A stretch of 64,000 nt of DNA, taken from assembly GCF_900106945.1 (NCBI RefSeq), contig NZ_FNNE01000005.1, forward strand, positions 248,001-312,000. The letters are read 5' to 3'. The number at the start of each line of letters is the position of its first letter. The first letter of the stretch is position 1. Position numbers and translations under genes: made by a program. Under the pieces are notes generated by a model that did not search any database, was not told the DNA's origin, and worked only from the letters and a program-made list of their open reading frames with translations. Shown here piece after piece: positions 18,667 to 28,214 of this stretch. This DNA is from Marinobacter mobilis. Its GTDB lineage: Bacteria; Pseudomonadota; Gammaproteobacteria; Pseudomonadales; Oleiphilaceae.

Positions 18667-20451
18667 TTAAAGAGCCTGGCCGCCATTGGCCAAACCTACG
18701 TTCTCAATCATCTGAGTATAGTTCTGCTTGCCTTCGCTCACCGTCACACTGATGCCGCCGACCCCTACCCCCAGAAACTGCAGCAACGGGCTCACCACCG
18801 CCCCGGTCAAACTGGCGGTTACATCCGACAACAAACCGCTGATCAGAGGGGTAACCGGGGCAACGATGGGCGTCAGGTCTACGCCACCGAGTGAGCCCTG
18901 CAACAGGCTCAGGTCGATGAGGTTCACATCGGTATTCAACGCCGAGAGGCCACCGCCCGCATCGTTGTAGGTCACTTTGGAGCAGCCCGTCGGTGAGCAA
19001 TACAGTGGGTAATCCGGCTCAAGAATCACCTCACCGGAAGTTCCGGCCATTTCTCCGGTAATTTCCGCTTCCACATTAAGAATGGGATCCAGACTTATCA
19101 GCCCCAGCAGCACACTCACCTTGCCCACTTCTGCATCAATCGGCTGCGGCACGATGTCACCGGTGTTCAGATCGATACTTCCGGTGGCCAGCTCCAGCAC
19201 CTGGCGATTGAGCTGCAAACCAAACTTGACGTCGTTGCTGACGCCCCGGGCACACAGGGCCGATGACAGATAGCCATCGCCGCCTCCGAGGTCCACGGCC
19301 AACGGAATGGTCAGACTCGCAACCTCCAGCTCAGCAATCACCAGATTGATTGGCAGGATTTCGGCATTCACGATCACTTCAATACCGATATCCGGTGCGT
19401 AGAACGCCCCCTCCCATTCGCCGTTCAGGTTCTTTCTCGCCGGCACATCCACCACAACCTTGGGCGGTCGATTGACGTACAGATTCACCACCAGGCTGTT
19501 TTCGTCAATCGAGGAGAGCAGCGGCAGCCCGGCCGCCCCGAGATTTACCAATGACAAAGGCGTGCCATTCAGAAGCTGCTGCTGACGAATAACATTCAGC
19601 AACAGGCTGTTGACCAGGTTCAGCAGTTCAATCTTATTGGTCCCGGACACTTCGACATCACCGACGGCGGTCAGCACATCGGCAATCTGCAGCGTGGAAA
19701 TACCGGTCGCTCCGACCAGATCGTCCAGCAAGGCCCCCGCCGGGGTCGCATTCCCGACAATCTCCCTCAGCGCCGCGGCCAGTTCATCCGCACCCAGCGG
19801 AAGCGCCTCCTCGAGGGTATCCACGCCAAGAAACGCCAGCAATTCCCCAAGTTCAAAAAGGGTACCTTCCAGACTTTCGAGACTGGTTGGGTCAAGGCTA
19901 TAGCCCGGGTTCTCGAATACCGCCCCCAACAAACCACCCAGCAGCCCGCCGCTGACCCCAAGGGTCGATCCGGCGGCACTGAGTGTTGCCCTGACCTCCT
20001 TGCGCACGGCACTGGAGGCAGACAAGGTCACCGTACCCAGAATGGCTTGGGGCAGGAGCCTTGAAACCGGCTCCGTCTGGCTCAGTGCAACCCGCACTGA
20101 GTTGCTGGCGGCGATGTCGTTGACCTGTTGGAACAGCAACTGGTCCGGGTTGGCCGGGTCTGGGACCATCACGCCAACCCGGAGGTCGAGATCCTCCGCC
20201 GTGCCGGTAAAGCCCTGCGCCTGCGCTGCAGCCAGAGCCCTCGCTTTCATGGTGTCGACACTGACATCAACACCACCGCACGCCTGGCTGGCCTCGGCCC
20301 CGGCCGAGGCAGCCGCATTGGCCTGATTCTGGAGATTGCTGCGAACACCGTATATACGCGCGCCGTCCAATGCCATCACCGAAAACAACGCAATAATGGT
20401 GAGGATCAGGGGGGTAATAAAAATGAGAGCTCCCCGCTGGCGACGCAACAT
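18667..20451 (-). CDS. tadG: TadG-like pilus assembly protein
   Basis: A 594-residue secreted or membrane-anchored protein of the Tad (tight adherence) system. The N-terminus RRQRGALIFITPLILTIIALF is the TadG/TadE-like prepilin-type anchor. It is followed by SNLQNQANAAASAGAEAS, where a pseudopilin-like helix would be. The rest is a long, low-complexity region rich in Leu, Gly, Asp, Val and Ser. The usual C-terminal von Willebrand domain of longer TadG proteins is not evident. It starts one base after the DUF3613 gene, within the tad operon, and probably acts as a minor pseudopilin or adhesin-like envelope component. Confidence 0.85.
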   Translation of the reverse strand: MLRRQRGALIFITPLILTIIALFSVMALDGARIYGVRSNLQNQANAAASAGAEASQACGGVDVSVDTMKARALAAAQAQGFTGTAEDLDLRVGVMVPDPANPDQLLFQQVNDIAASNSVRVALSQTEPVSRLLPQAILGTVTLSASSAVRKEVRATLSAAGSTLGVSGGLLGGLLGAVFENPGYSLDPTSLESLEGTLFELGELLAFLGVDTLEEALPLGADELAAALREIVGNATPAGALLDDLVGATGISTLQIADVLTAVGDVEVSGTNKIELLNLVNSLLLNVIRQQQLLNGTPLSLVNLGAAGLPLLSSIDENSLVVNLYVNRPPKVVVDVPARKNLNGEWEGAFYAPDIGIEVIVNAEILPINLVIAELEVASLTIPLAVDLGGGDGYLSSALCARGVSNDVKFGLQLNRQVLELATGSIDLNTGDIVPQPIDAEVGKVSVLLGLISLDPILNVEAEITGEMAGTSGEVILEPDYPLYCSPTGCSKVTYNDAGGGLSALNTDVNLIDLSLLQGSLGGVDLTPIVAPVTPLISGLLSDVTASLTGAVVSPLLQFLGVGVGGISVTVSEGKQNYTQMIENVGLANGGQAL

Positions 20452-20452
20452 A

Positions 20453-20719
20453 TCATTCCCCCCGGGAATTCAGGTCAGACAGATTGTCCGGTACCGGCCG
20501 ACGAAAAGTCTCAGAAATACGCTTCTGGGTATCGACATAGACCTGGGCCGACATCTCGCCCTGCTCGGGGGGGCCGGAAGCCCGCTGACGGTCGAGTTCC
20601 TGCTCCAGCTGGGACCGGGGTTTTTCCTCAATCATCGTGTCGGACAGTCCGTGGGGGTAATCACCCGCCCGGGCCAACAGGGGCAACGCCAGCAGTGCCA
20701 ATGCAACGGTTTTTTTCAT
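20453..20719 (-). CDS. DUF3613 domain small secreted protein of the tad locus
   Basis: An 88-residue protein with a signal peptide (MKKTVALALLALPLLARAGD). The C-terminal region QVYVDTQKRISETFRRPVPD matches the DUF3613 family that recurs in Tad pilus gene clusters. It is placed between tadD and tadG with gaps of 1-2 bases. Its function is unknown; location suggests a periplasmic accessory of pilus assembly. Confidence 0.8.
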   Translation of the reverse strand: MKKTVALALLALPLLARAGDYPHGLSDTMIEEKPRSQLEQELDRQRASGPPEQGEMSAQVYVDTQKRISETFRRPVPDNLSDLNSRGE

Positions 20720-20721
20720 AT

Positions 20722-21435
20722 TTACCTCCGGATACTATCGGCCAGGCGCTGGGCATGGGCGATTTCATCGACACCAAAACCGTAGCGTTCGGTCAGCACC
20801 TTCAGCCCCTGATCGTTGTTGGTCAGCAGGTAAGCCGCCGCCAGGTTCTGACGCACAGGGCCCTTCCCATCCATAAGTTCCAGTGCGGTACGCAGTTCGT
20901 ATGCCGCATGCTCATATTCACCGCTGAGCAGCAGGGCGTAGCCGTAATCATTGCGAATATTGCCGGATGACGGCGAATCAGCGCGGGCAATCCGCAGCTC
21001 CGCCAGACCGGCCTCGGTGCGCCAGGTCTTCAACAACACCATACCCAGGCCATGGTGGGCTTCCGCGGTGTCGCATTGTTGCGCGAGCGAACGGAACAGC
21101 TGCTCCGAGGCCCTCAGCTGTTGGGTGGAGGCCAGCAGGCGCCCCTTTCTCACCCAGTGATCCGGGGTGGTCAGTGGCTGGCCCTCCAGCTGCGCCAGCG
21201 CGGCGTAGGGCTTGCCGCTTTCCGCCAGCCGGTCCACCAGGTCCAGGTGAACCTCTTCCTCGGGCTGGATTGGCGCCTGACAGTTCACGTCCAGCGGTTC
21301 CACCTCATCCTCCCGGGAACTGGATGGTGTACCGGCGCATCCGGACAGCACCAGCCCCATCAGGGTGGTCACAGCCAGCCGCCGCCAACTCATGGGAGCC
21401 GCGCGGGAGAAGTGCTGTAAACGGGTTTGCTGCAT
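20722..21435 (-). CDS. tadD: TadD lipoprotein with TPR repeats
   Basis: A 237-residue outer-membrane-directed lipoprotein, required in characterised Tad systems for secretin assembly or localisation. The ATG at 21435 is chosen because it has an AGGA ribosome site and places the lipobox LSGC correctly after the signal segment (RRLAVTTLMGLVLSGC). The remainder is a set of TPR-like helical repeats, for example AEAHHGLGMVLLKTWRTEAG, GNIRNDYGYALLLSGEYEHA and GPVRQNLAAAYLLTNNDQG. It sits between tadC and the DUF3613 gene. Confidence 0.9.
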   Translation of the reverse strand: MQQTRLQHFSRAAPMSWRRLAVTTLMGLVLSGCAGTPSSSREDEVEPLDVNCQAPIQPEEEVHLDLVDRLAESGKPYAALAQLEGQPLTTPDHWVRKGRLLASTQQLRASEQLFRSLAQQCDTAEAHHGLGMVLLKTWRTEAGLAELRIARADSPSSGNIRNDYGYALLLSGEYEHAAYELRTALELMDGKGPVRQNLAAAYLLTNNDQGLKVLTERYGFGVDEIAHAQRLADSIRR

Positions 21436-21466
21436 TCGGTTTTCCTTTTTTCTTCTATTCGGACAT

Positions 21467-22336
21467 CTAGCGGGACAGGGTTTCGGCAATGGACATCACC
21501 GCTGGCCCACCGATCAGAGTAAACAATGCCGGCAACATGAACACCATCATAATCACCGTCATCTTGGCACCGATCCGGTTGGTTTCTTCCTTCAAACGGC
21601 TTCGCTCGGCGCTCTGGGCCTCATGGATAACCTGATCGAGGCTTTTCGACACGCCGGCACCGAGTTTGCTGCTCTGTTTCATGAGCGAGACATAGTTCCT
21701 GAGCACCACAATTCGCTTGTTTCGGCCGAGTTCGTTCAGTGCATTGGTTCGGTCCGCACCCGCTTCCATCATTCGGTTGAAGCGGTCCAGCCGCAGCGAC
21801 AGCCGGGGCATGACCGGTCTTGCCTGGGCGGCGATAAGCCGCAGGGCACGCTCAATAGACAGGCCGGCTTCCAGCAGCATGCGCGTCATGTGGCACAGTT
21901 CAATGGCTTCGAGGTTCTGCTCCTTTTCCGCGGTGACAGCCATCGAGCGTATGATGCGCCGGGGCAGCAAAAAACCCACAACGGCCACCAGACTGCCCCA
22001 CACCACACCGGTCAGTACAAAGCCGATCGTAATGGCAATCGCGGGCATCACCCAGCAAATCAGCAGATAATCGATACGCGCCTGCTCCTCGGTACGGCCG
22101 GTAATTTCCAGGGCCTCCCCCATCTCTTCATAATCACCCCGGATCGCCGGATGCAGGGTAAAGCGTTCCGCCAGCGAAGCCAGCCACGTCGCCGCAGCTT
22201 CTTCCTCAAGGGCGCCCTGGTGTCGAAGCCGGGCCATGACCCGGGCTTTCATCCGCCACTGGGGGATCTTGACCAGGGCCATCCAGACGGACGCCAATGC
22301 CAGCAGGATCGAGGCGGAAAACAGCAAATTACTCAC
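21467..22336 (-). CDS. tadC: Tad pilus inner-membrane platform protein TadC
   Basis: A 289-residue type II secretion F-family protein. It has a membrane segment at the N-terminus (LFSASILLALASVWMALV), two in the middle and one at the C-terminus (MTVIMMVFMLPALFTLIGGPA). The cytoplasmic T2SSF region includes ELCHMTRMLLEAGLSIERAL and LGAGVSKSLDQVIHEAQSAER. Together with TadB it forms the platform on which the TadA ATPase acts. It overlaps the end of tadB by 8 bases. Confidence 0.93.
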   Translation of the reverse strand: MSNLLFSASILLALASVWMALVKIPQWRMKARVMARLRHQGALEEEAAATWLASLAERFTLHPAIRGDYEEMGEALEITGRTEEQARIDYLLICWVMPAIAITIGFVLTGVVWGSLVAVVGFLLPRRIIRSMAVTAEKEQNLEAIELCHMTRMLLEAGLSIERALRLIAAQARPVMPRLSLRLDRFNRMMEAGADRTNALNELGRNKRIVVLRNYVSLMKQSSKLGAGVSKSLDQVIHEAQSAERSRLKEETNRIGAKMTVIMMVFMLPALFTLIGGPAVMSIAETLSR

Positions 22337-23246
22337 GGCCCACCCCCTGGATCATGCGCCAGATCAGGGTCATGCCGAGCAATTGCAGCACCCCGGCAAC
22401 CATCAGCATGGTGTGACCGGTGGAGGTCTCCATCAGCACCTGCGAGTACTGTTCGTTGATCGTCACCATGTACAGCGCAAGACCCGGCGGCAACACCGCA
22501 AAGGTCACAGCGGTAAACCGGGTTTCCGCAGTAGCCGCCAGGAACTCGCGCCGCATGTCCTGCTGCGAACGCAGGGACGACGCTACCTGCTGCAGCACCG
22601 GCCGGATCGACGAACCGAAGCGGGACGACGTGCGCAGCGCGATGGACACCATAATCAGCGATGGAATGTTGTAGATCGCGGCAAAATCCTCAAACAGCCG
22701 GGTATAGTCCCGTCCGGCTTCCACGGCACTGCGCAGGCGGAACACCAGCGGTTCAAAGACCGGTGACGAATCCTCAAAGGCATGAATCAGTCCATGTTCG
22801 AGTGAGCGGCCCGCGTCAATATTTCGCATAACCGAGTCGACAATACCGGGCAATTCCTCGTGGATAATCCGCCGCTGCTTCTGGAATCGAACTTTCCAGT
22901 ACATCACGCAGACGGTGGCCAGAAAAAAGACGGTGACGAGGGTAACGATGGCCCCCTCGTAAAGTGCGACCAGCAGCACCCCAACCAGTGCCACAAACAG
23001 GAAAGTGAGCGCCCTACCCGGCGAAATATGGATATCAGCCTGTACCAGAAATTTTTCCAGCGGGCCCAGCTTCACCCGCGCAACATTGCCCGATCCCAAT
23101 TCCCGGGCCGGAACCAGCCGCGCCTGGACCTGTCGGGCCACTGCTCGCCGTGACCTCAGCCACGACCAGGTAAGCTGGCTGCCCAGAACCAACAGGGCGG
23201 CCACCGCCACAATTGTCGCCAGCCTATACCAGTCCAGACTGCTCAT
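22329..23246 (-). CDS. tadB: Tad pilus inner-membrane platform protein TadB
   Basis: A 305-residue type II secretion F-family protein, partner of TadC. It has an N-terminal membrane segment (LATIVAVAALLVLGSQLTW), a central hydrophobic hairpin (LTFLFVALVGVLLVALYEGAIVTL, split over two helices), the T2SSF domain with LPGIVDSVMRNIDAGRSLEHG, and C-terminal helices. It overlaps the end of tadA by 23 bases and the start of tadC by 8 bases, so the three are translationally coupled. Confidence 0.93.
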   Translation of the reverse strand: MSSLDWYRLATIVAVAALLVLGSQLTWSWLRSRRAVARQVQARLVPARELGSGNVARVKLGPLEKFLVQADIHISPGRALTFLFVALVGVLLVALYEGAIVTLVTVFFLATVCVMYWKVRFQKQRRIIHEELPGIVDSVMRNIDAGRSLEHGLIHAFEDSSPVFEPLVFRLRSAVEAGRDYTRLFEDFAAIYNIPSLIMVSIALRTSSRFGSSIRPVLQQVASSLRSQQDMRREFLAATAETRFTAVTFAVLPPGLALYMVTINEQYSQVLMETSTGHTMLMVAGVLQLLGMTLIWRMIQGVGRE

Positions 23247-24402
23247 TGAGATCGCTCCGGTACAGGTAGTCCATGTGGACGGGGTCGTCCGCGGTCGGTT
23301 TCAGTTCCACCACTTCGCTGATGTAACGGCGCCCATTGGGAAGCCGCACCAGCTGGACAATCACATCCAGGGAGGATCCGATCAGCCGGCCAATGGCGCG
23401 CTCGCCGGCGTCGTATCCGTTGACCGCCAGCAAGGTTTCAATTCGGATGATGGCATCGCGGGCCGAATTCGAGTGAATGGTGCTCATGGAGCCTTCATGG
23501 CCGGTGTTCATGGCCTGCAGAAGTTCGATAATCTCACCGGAACGGACCTCACCCAGCACGATCCGGTCCGGGCGCATACGGAGAGAGTTGATCACCAGCT
23601 CACGGGCACTGATCTGACCGGTACCTTCGGTATTCGCCGGCCGGGTTTCGAGGCGCACGATATGGGGATGGTTCAGGGCCAGTTCCGCCGAGTCCTCGAT
23701 GGTGACCACCCGTTCCTCACGGGGGATGTACTGGCTCAGCATGTTGAGGATCGTGGTCTTGCCGGTACCGGTACCACCACTGACGACAATATTGCGTCGG
23801 GACTCCACCGCCTTGATCAGCAACGACAGACACTCCGGTGTCATGGAACCGCTGGTGACCAGATCATTCGCGGACAGGTGCTTCTGGGTGAACTTACGGA
23901 TACTGATCGAAGGCCCGTCCAGGGCAATCGGCGGAATGATCGCATTGACCCGTGAACCGTCCGGCAGGCGCGCGTCGACCATCGGACTGGCTTCATCCAG
24001 GCGCCGGCCGAGAGGCGAAATGATGCGGCGAATCACCCGGATCACATGGTCGTCGTCAATAAAGCGGGTACTGGAGCGCTGCAACACCCCCGAGATTTCC
24101 ACAAACACATCTTCCGGGCCATTAACGAGGATATCGTTGATGCGATTGTCGGCCAGTAACGGCTCCAGGGGGCCAAAGCCGGTCACTTCATCAAACAGTT
24201 CCCGCACCAGGCTGTTGAGGTCATTGGTCGACAACGGCACCCGGTGTTGGCTGATAAAACCGGATACGTTGTTTTCGACAAAGTCGAACAGCGCATCACG
24301 GCCGGTTCGACCGACCTCAATGCCTTCTTCGTCCAGACGTTCCACGACAAAGAAGTGGACACGTTTTTTCAGCTCCTGGAATTCCTGGTCAACTCGTGCC
24401 AA
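23224..24402 (-). CDS. tadA: Tad pilus assembly ATPase TadA (CpaF)
   Basis: A 392-residue cytoplasmic hexameric ATPase of the type II/IV secretion family that powers Flp pilus extension and, in some species, retraction. The N-terminal domain contains the family block [20 protein letters not shown]. The Walker A is GGTGTGKTT at 209-217, followed by [15 protein letters not shown] Asp box, Walker B in [14 protein letters not shown], and the His box [14 protein letters not shown]. Length is slightly shorter than many CpaF proteins but complete. It lies between tadZ and tadB. Confidence 0.95.
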   Translation of the reverse strand: MARVDQEFQELKKRVHFFVVERLDEEGIEVGRTGRDALFDFVENNVSGFISQHRVPLSTNDLNSLVRELFDEVTGFGPLEPLLADNRINDILVNGPEDVFVEISGVLQRSSTRFIDDDHVIRVIRRIISPLGRRLDEASPMVDARLPDGSRVNAIIPPIALDGPSISIRKFTQKHLSANDLVTSGSMTPECLSLLIKAVESRRNIVVSGGTGTGKTTILNMLSQYIPREERVVTIEDSAELALNHPHIVRLETRPANTEGTGQISARELVINSLRMRPDRIVLGEVRSGEIIELLQAMNTGHEGSMSTIHSNSARDAIIRIETLLAVNGYDAGERAIGRLIGSSLDVIVQLVRLPNGRRYISEVVELKPTADDPVHMDYLYRSDLNEQSGLV

Positions 24403-24415
24403 CGGTCATCCCTCC

Positions 24416-25615
24416 TCAGGCTCGGCGAAGGGTATTGGCCGCCTTGCCCTGCGACTTACCCCCAGCCAGACGCTCATCCGCCCTCTTTAGCATGCTGTCC
24501 AGCTTACGGTTAAAGGCCGAACGGCGAGGTAGTGAATGAATGGGAATACCCGCATTCATCGCCAGCAGACGGTTTGACCAGTCGAGCGGCAATGCCCCGA
24601 GTGAGTGCACACCAACGGCAGCCTCCAGCTGACTGAGCCCAGGCGGGATTTTGTCCTCGTAGCCATCGACCAGCAACAGACGCGCACATTTCTCTGACAG
24701 TTCTGAATCCCAGGACTGGAACTTCTCCCTTGCCAGATGAGCCTGTTCCACCACCGGGTGGATCGCCATCACCAGACGTGAGACCTGCAACCCGATCACC
24801 TTGACCCAATAGTCCGCCAGCAGAGGATCGACATTGATCACAATATAATCAAACATCTGCATCAGCTGGGCAAACGCGATGAACAGATCGGCGTTGCGCT
24901 CCTCCGTCAGATTGGCCAACGGCAGGTTGCCGGCCAGCATTCTCAACCCGGGTACATACTCTTCGAGTGCGGTATCCACCAGCGACTCATCAAGCGAGTC
25001 TGAACTGAGCAGCAGGTCATTGAGCGTGAGGCGGTTGTTGGAATCGAGATAGAATACGTGGCGCTCAGTGGCCGACGTATCAATGGCCAGAATCCGCTGA
25101 CCGGGTCGCCGCTGGGCGGCCGCAAACGCATAACTCTGGGTCAGGAAACGGGTATCCACCGTGGAACTCACACTGGTGATCAGATTCACCAGCGGTCTCG
25201 CCCGGTCTTCCGTCCTGCCCCCACCCGCAGCCGGGGTCTTTTCGCGCGTCAGCAACACCTTGATCTGGGCACGCATTTCCTCAGCGTCACTGTCTGACAG
25301 GAAGCAGTCCCGGGCACCGGCTCGCATAGACTTCAGCAGGTGGTCCTGAGTGACCCGTTTCGCCAGCGTTACCACGTTCAGATTGGGGTAGGACTTGACC
25401 AGGGCGCTGATCACCCGCAAGGTCCGGTCCGGTTCGGCGTCATCAACGGCAACAAATACCAGGCAGCTGCGGGTAGCCTCGACCATTTTTATTACCCGGT
25501 TGAGGTCCGAACTGGCCACGAAATCGATAGGCCAGGCACCATCAACAGAGCGTTCCAGCCATACCCGCAGCCCAAGATCATCGGCCACACAAACGATAAT
25601 GTCCTGATTGTCCAT
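24416..25615 (-). CDS. tadZ: TadZ/CpaE-like pilus localisation protein with degenerate P-loop
   Basis: A 399-residue protein of the MinD/ParA-related TadZ family that positions the Tad apparatus at the cell pole. The N-terminal 120 residues form an atypical receiver domain (FVAVDDAEPD, GARDCFLSDSDAEEM). The C-terminal ATPase-like domain is recognisable (RILAIDTS, FDYIVINVDPLLADYWV). At the Walker A position (about 143-155) it reads VNLITSVSSTVDT, lacking the Gly-Lys pattern of KGGVGKS/T, so ATP binding there is doubtful. It lies between the secretin gene and tadA with gaps of 3 and 13 bases. Confidence 0.87.
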   Translation of the reverse strand: MDNQDIIVCVADDLGLRVWLERSVDGAWPIDFVASSDLNRVIKMVEATRSCLVFVAVDDAEPDRTLRVISALVKSYPNLNVVTLAKRVTQDHLLKSMRAGARDCFLSDSDAEEMRAQIKVLLTREKTPAAGGGRTEDRARPLVNLITSVSSTVDTRFLTQSYAFAAAQRRPGQRILAIDTSATERHVFYLDSNNRLTLNDLLLSSDSLDESLVDTALEEYVPGLRMLAGNLPLANLTEERNADLFIAFAQLMQMFDYIVINVDPLLADYWVKVIGLQVSRLVMAIHPVVEQAHLAREKFQSWDSELSEKCARLLLVDGYEDKIPPGLSQLEAAVGVHSLGALPLDWSNRLLAMNAGIPIHSLPRRSAFNRKLDSMLKRADERLAGGKSQGKAANTLRRA

Positions 25616-25618
25616 AGC

Positions 25619-26788
25619 TTACCAACTCAGTCCATGCTGAACCGGCTCAGAGCCACTGGCTGAGCCAGTGGCCATATCGAGCCAGCGCGTACTGCTGTTG
25701 TGGTACTCCACACCAATCTCCGCCGGTGCCTGTTGGTCAGCACCGAACGGTGAAACAATGCGAGGCGTAACCACCATGATCAGTTCCTTGTCTTCCTGGG
25801 CAATCCGGTCGGACCGGAACAAGGCACCAAGAATGGGAATATTGCCCAAGCCAGGGATACGGTCGCTGTTGCTGATGGTGTTGCGACTGACCAGTCCACT
25901 GATGATGAAACTCTCGCCCGGCCCCATCGAGACCGTGGTTTCGGTTCGCCTCACCCGCAGCCCCGGAACTGCCACCCCACCGGTCTCAACACCACTGCTG
26001 AAATCCAGCTCGCTGACTTCCGGTGCGACCTTGACGATCACCTGCTGCTCGCTGATCACCGTCGGCGTAAGGCTGAGGCTGATGCCAAATTCCTTGAATT
26101 CAATCTGGATGGAGTCATTGTCGCTCGACACCGGCACCGGGAATTCGCCCCCCGACAGAAACGTGGCGGACTGCCCGCTCAGGCTCGTGAGCGTTGGTTT
26201 GGCCAGGGTATAGGCGAAGCCTCCAGACTCCATGGCATTGATAATGGCCAGCGAGCTTGCGCCAAAGCTGAACAGATTGAAGCCGTCGCTACTCAGCGGA
26301 GCCTGCCCCGCCCCTGGCCCGGGGAAGCCCCGAAAGCCCTGCCCGGGAGGGGCCATACCCACCGCCGAGCTACCACCATTGAACAACTTGGCGTAGTAAA
26401 AACCGAGCGCATTGAGCTTGCTCCGGTTCACTTCAACAATACGGATATCGGTCTGGACCTGGGTGCCGAAGGGCATGGTGTCCCCCAGCGTGGGCGCAAT
26501 CACCACCGGCGCTCGCAGGGGCTCTTCGCTGCCACGCTGCCAAACCGACAGAACCGCTACGCCTTCGGCAATGGCCGTCACAATCAACTCGTTGTCGTCA
26601 GACACCGACACGGCAGCGACGGCCGGGTCGGACACCGCCACCTTGGTCAGCGGCTGGGGAAACGACAATACCTGCTGCTCGCCTTTACTCAAGGTCACCG
26701 GGGCGCCCTGACCGAACGCCTGGACAGCCGCACCCCAGCACAATAACAGCAAAGCCGCACAAACGCGGCCAATGGCGCTAGCGGACAT
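25619..26788 (-). CDS. rcpA: Tad pilus secretin RcpA (CpaC)
   Basis: A 389-residue outer-membrane secretin through which the Flp pilus exits. The ATG at 26788 has a GGAG site and gives a good signal peptide (SAIGRVCAALLLLCWGAAV). An N-terminal BON/pilus N-domain (VTLSKGEQQVLSFPQPLTKV, VAVSDPAVAAVS-like) precedes the secretin core, with VPVSSDNDSIQIEFKEFG and the C-terminal signature SGLVSRNTISNSDRIPGLGN and IPILGALFRS. It overlaps the end of rcpC by 11 bases and is followed 3 bases later by tadZ. No rcpB gene is seen beside it. Confidence 0.93.
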   Translation of the reverse strand: MSASAIGRVCAALLLLCWGAAVQAFGQGAPVTLSKGEQQVLSFPQPLTKVAVSDPAVAAVSVSDDNELIVTAIAEGVAVLSVWQRGSEEPLRAPVVIAPTLGDTMPFGTQVQTDIRIVEVNRSKLNALGFYYAKLFNGGSSAVGMAPPGQGFRGFPGPGAGQAPLSSDGFNLFSFGASSLAIINAMESGGFAYTLAKPTLTSLSGQSATFLSGGEFPVPVSSDNDSIQIEFKEFGISLSLTPTVISEQQVIVKVAPEVSELDFSSGVETGGVAVPGLRVRRTETTVSMGPGESFIISGLVSRNTISNSDRIPGLGNIPILGALFRSDRIAQEDKELIMVVTPRIVSPFGADQQAPAEIGVEYHNSSTRWLDMATGSASGSEPVQHGLSW

Positions 26789-27647
26789 AAACACTCCTTT
26801 GCTCTGCACCTTCAAACACCTGGACCCGGTTTCCGGCAGGCCGGGCCGGGGCCGCGGCCGGGGGTGGCGGCGGTGCCGGGAACAGATCTTTCAGATAGGT
26901 GGGATCCGGGTCATTGGACTCAACGACCACAGCGGCGGGAGAGTCCGAGGTGTCCGCATCCATCTCGGGGGCCGCCAGCGCAGCCAGCCGCACATCACCC
27001 TCATTGGACGCAAGCAATAAGGCAGCCACATGTTCATCAGGCACCGCCAGCACCACGGAGGCATTACGGCGACGCTCATCCTCGCTGACCCCCTCACCGG
27101 AATAGGCGACCCCCTTCACAGCGATCACCACCACGTTACGCAGCACGGTCAACGCCGCAGGCTCGTTCTTGTCGGAGCGGTCAAATGAGGCGTAAACATT
27201 GACCTCATCCCCTGGCTTGAGCAAACCACCCACTCCGGACACATCGTTGACCGGAATGGCAATCGCCTGAGTACCGGGTTTGAGTAGCGAACGCACCAGG
27301 CTGCTGGCCTCCAGCTGCTCCTGACGCAGAAGATCACCAGCCCGCATGACGGCGGCCACCGGCTCGCCAAAAGTCACTGCATCCGCAGGCACGGCACCCT
27401 CTATCGGGCTGGGTGAACTGACCCGCTGGAAGTTGTCCGCCTCGAGTTCGTCCCCAGGCGACATCGCCGTCGTGGCGACCAGATAGTCATAACTGGGTGG
27501 AGGAGGAAGTTCAGGTTCCGCAGGCTGGGTGACAACGGCTGCGCCGGCCACCGGCTCAGGTGCCCGGAGGAAACCGGCAATGGCAAGCACCAGGGCCACC
27601 AGGGCGAGCGCGAATGCCGGCAACGCATACATTAGCCTGGAATTCAT
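26778..27647 (-). CDS. rcpC: Tad pilus assembly protein RcpC (CpaB)
   Basis: A 289-residue periplasmic protein with an N-terminal membrane anchor (ALPAFALALVALVLAIAGFL), a Pro-rich linker, then an SAF domain (VATTAMSPGDELEADNFQRV) and an RcpC/CpaB region (AIAIPVNDVSGVGGLLKPGD, VNVYASFDR). The C-terminus is rich in Pro and Ala. It is thought to support the secretin. Encoded first among the core assembly genes after flp and tadE, 57 bases downstream of tadE. Confidence 0.92.
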   Translation of the reverse strand: MNSRLMYALPAFALALVALVLAIAGFLRAPEPVAGAAVVTQPAEPELPPPPSYDYLVATTAMSPGDELEADNFQRVSSPSPIEGAVPADAVTFGEPVAAVMRAGDLLRQEQLEASSLVRSLLKPGTQAIAIPVNDVSGVGGLLKPGDEVNVYASFDRSDKNEPAALTVLRNVVVIAVKGVAYSGEGVSEDERRRNASVVLAVPDEHVAALLLASNEGDVRLAALAAPEMDADTSDSPAAVVVESNDPDPTYLKDLFPAPPPPPAAAPARPAGNRVQVFEGAEQRSVYVR

Positions 27648-27704
27648 ACGTGTTACTGCTCCCTGTACTCATCATCAGAAGGCTAGACGTAATTTGCACA
27701 TCTG

Positions 27705-28181
27705 TCAGATGGCAATCACCGATTGCGCACTCAGGGTGTCCGGAAGTGGTGGAAATTCGCCCAGAAAGCCAAAGCTCATCGTGGGTACGATCGGGTTATC
27801 TGCACTGTTAACCGTAATGCTGCAGCGCAGTAGATCCACACCGCTACTCGCGACCATGACGCAGTTGGTGGTATTGGTATCCACACCGGCCACCAACGCA
27901 TCGGGAAGGCCCGCAATCATGGTTGCCAGTGTACCCGAAGACAGGGTCACAACAGCATTGCCCAATTCCGTGCTGTCATAGGCGCTACGATCAATCCGCA
28001 TGGCACTGGACACCGCCTGATCCACCGCATCCTGCATGCGGTATTTGCTGAAGAACAGCACGCTGTAGATAGCCGCCGCGTAGAGCATCGCCACCACCAG
28101 CGGGAACAGCATCAGGAATTCGAGGGCAACAGCCCCTCGCTGGCGGCACTCCGTAGAGGCCGCCACCTTGCATCCAGTCAT
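27705..28181 (-). CDS. tadE: TadE-like pseudopilin
   Basis: A 158-residue minor pseudopilin of the Tad system. The prepilin-type motif is RGAVALEFLMLFPLVVAMLY, with the Gly and the Glu at +5 expected for processing by the dedicated TadV-type peptidase. A short globular domain follows with two Cys residues (NCVMV, LLRCSI) that could form a disulphide. It lies 33 bases after flp. Confidence 0.9.
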   Translation of the reverse strand: MTGCKVAASTECRQRGAVALEFLMLFPLVVAMLYAAAIYSVLFFSKYRMQDAVDQAVSSAMRIDRSAYDSTELGNAVVTLSSGTLATMIAGLPDALVAGVDTNTTNCVMVASSGVDLLRCSITVNSADNPIVPTMSFGFLGEFPPLPDTLSAQSVIAI

Positions 28182-28214
28182 GATTGGCTACCTGAATCAG
28201 CTTTACCGAAAGGC

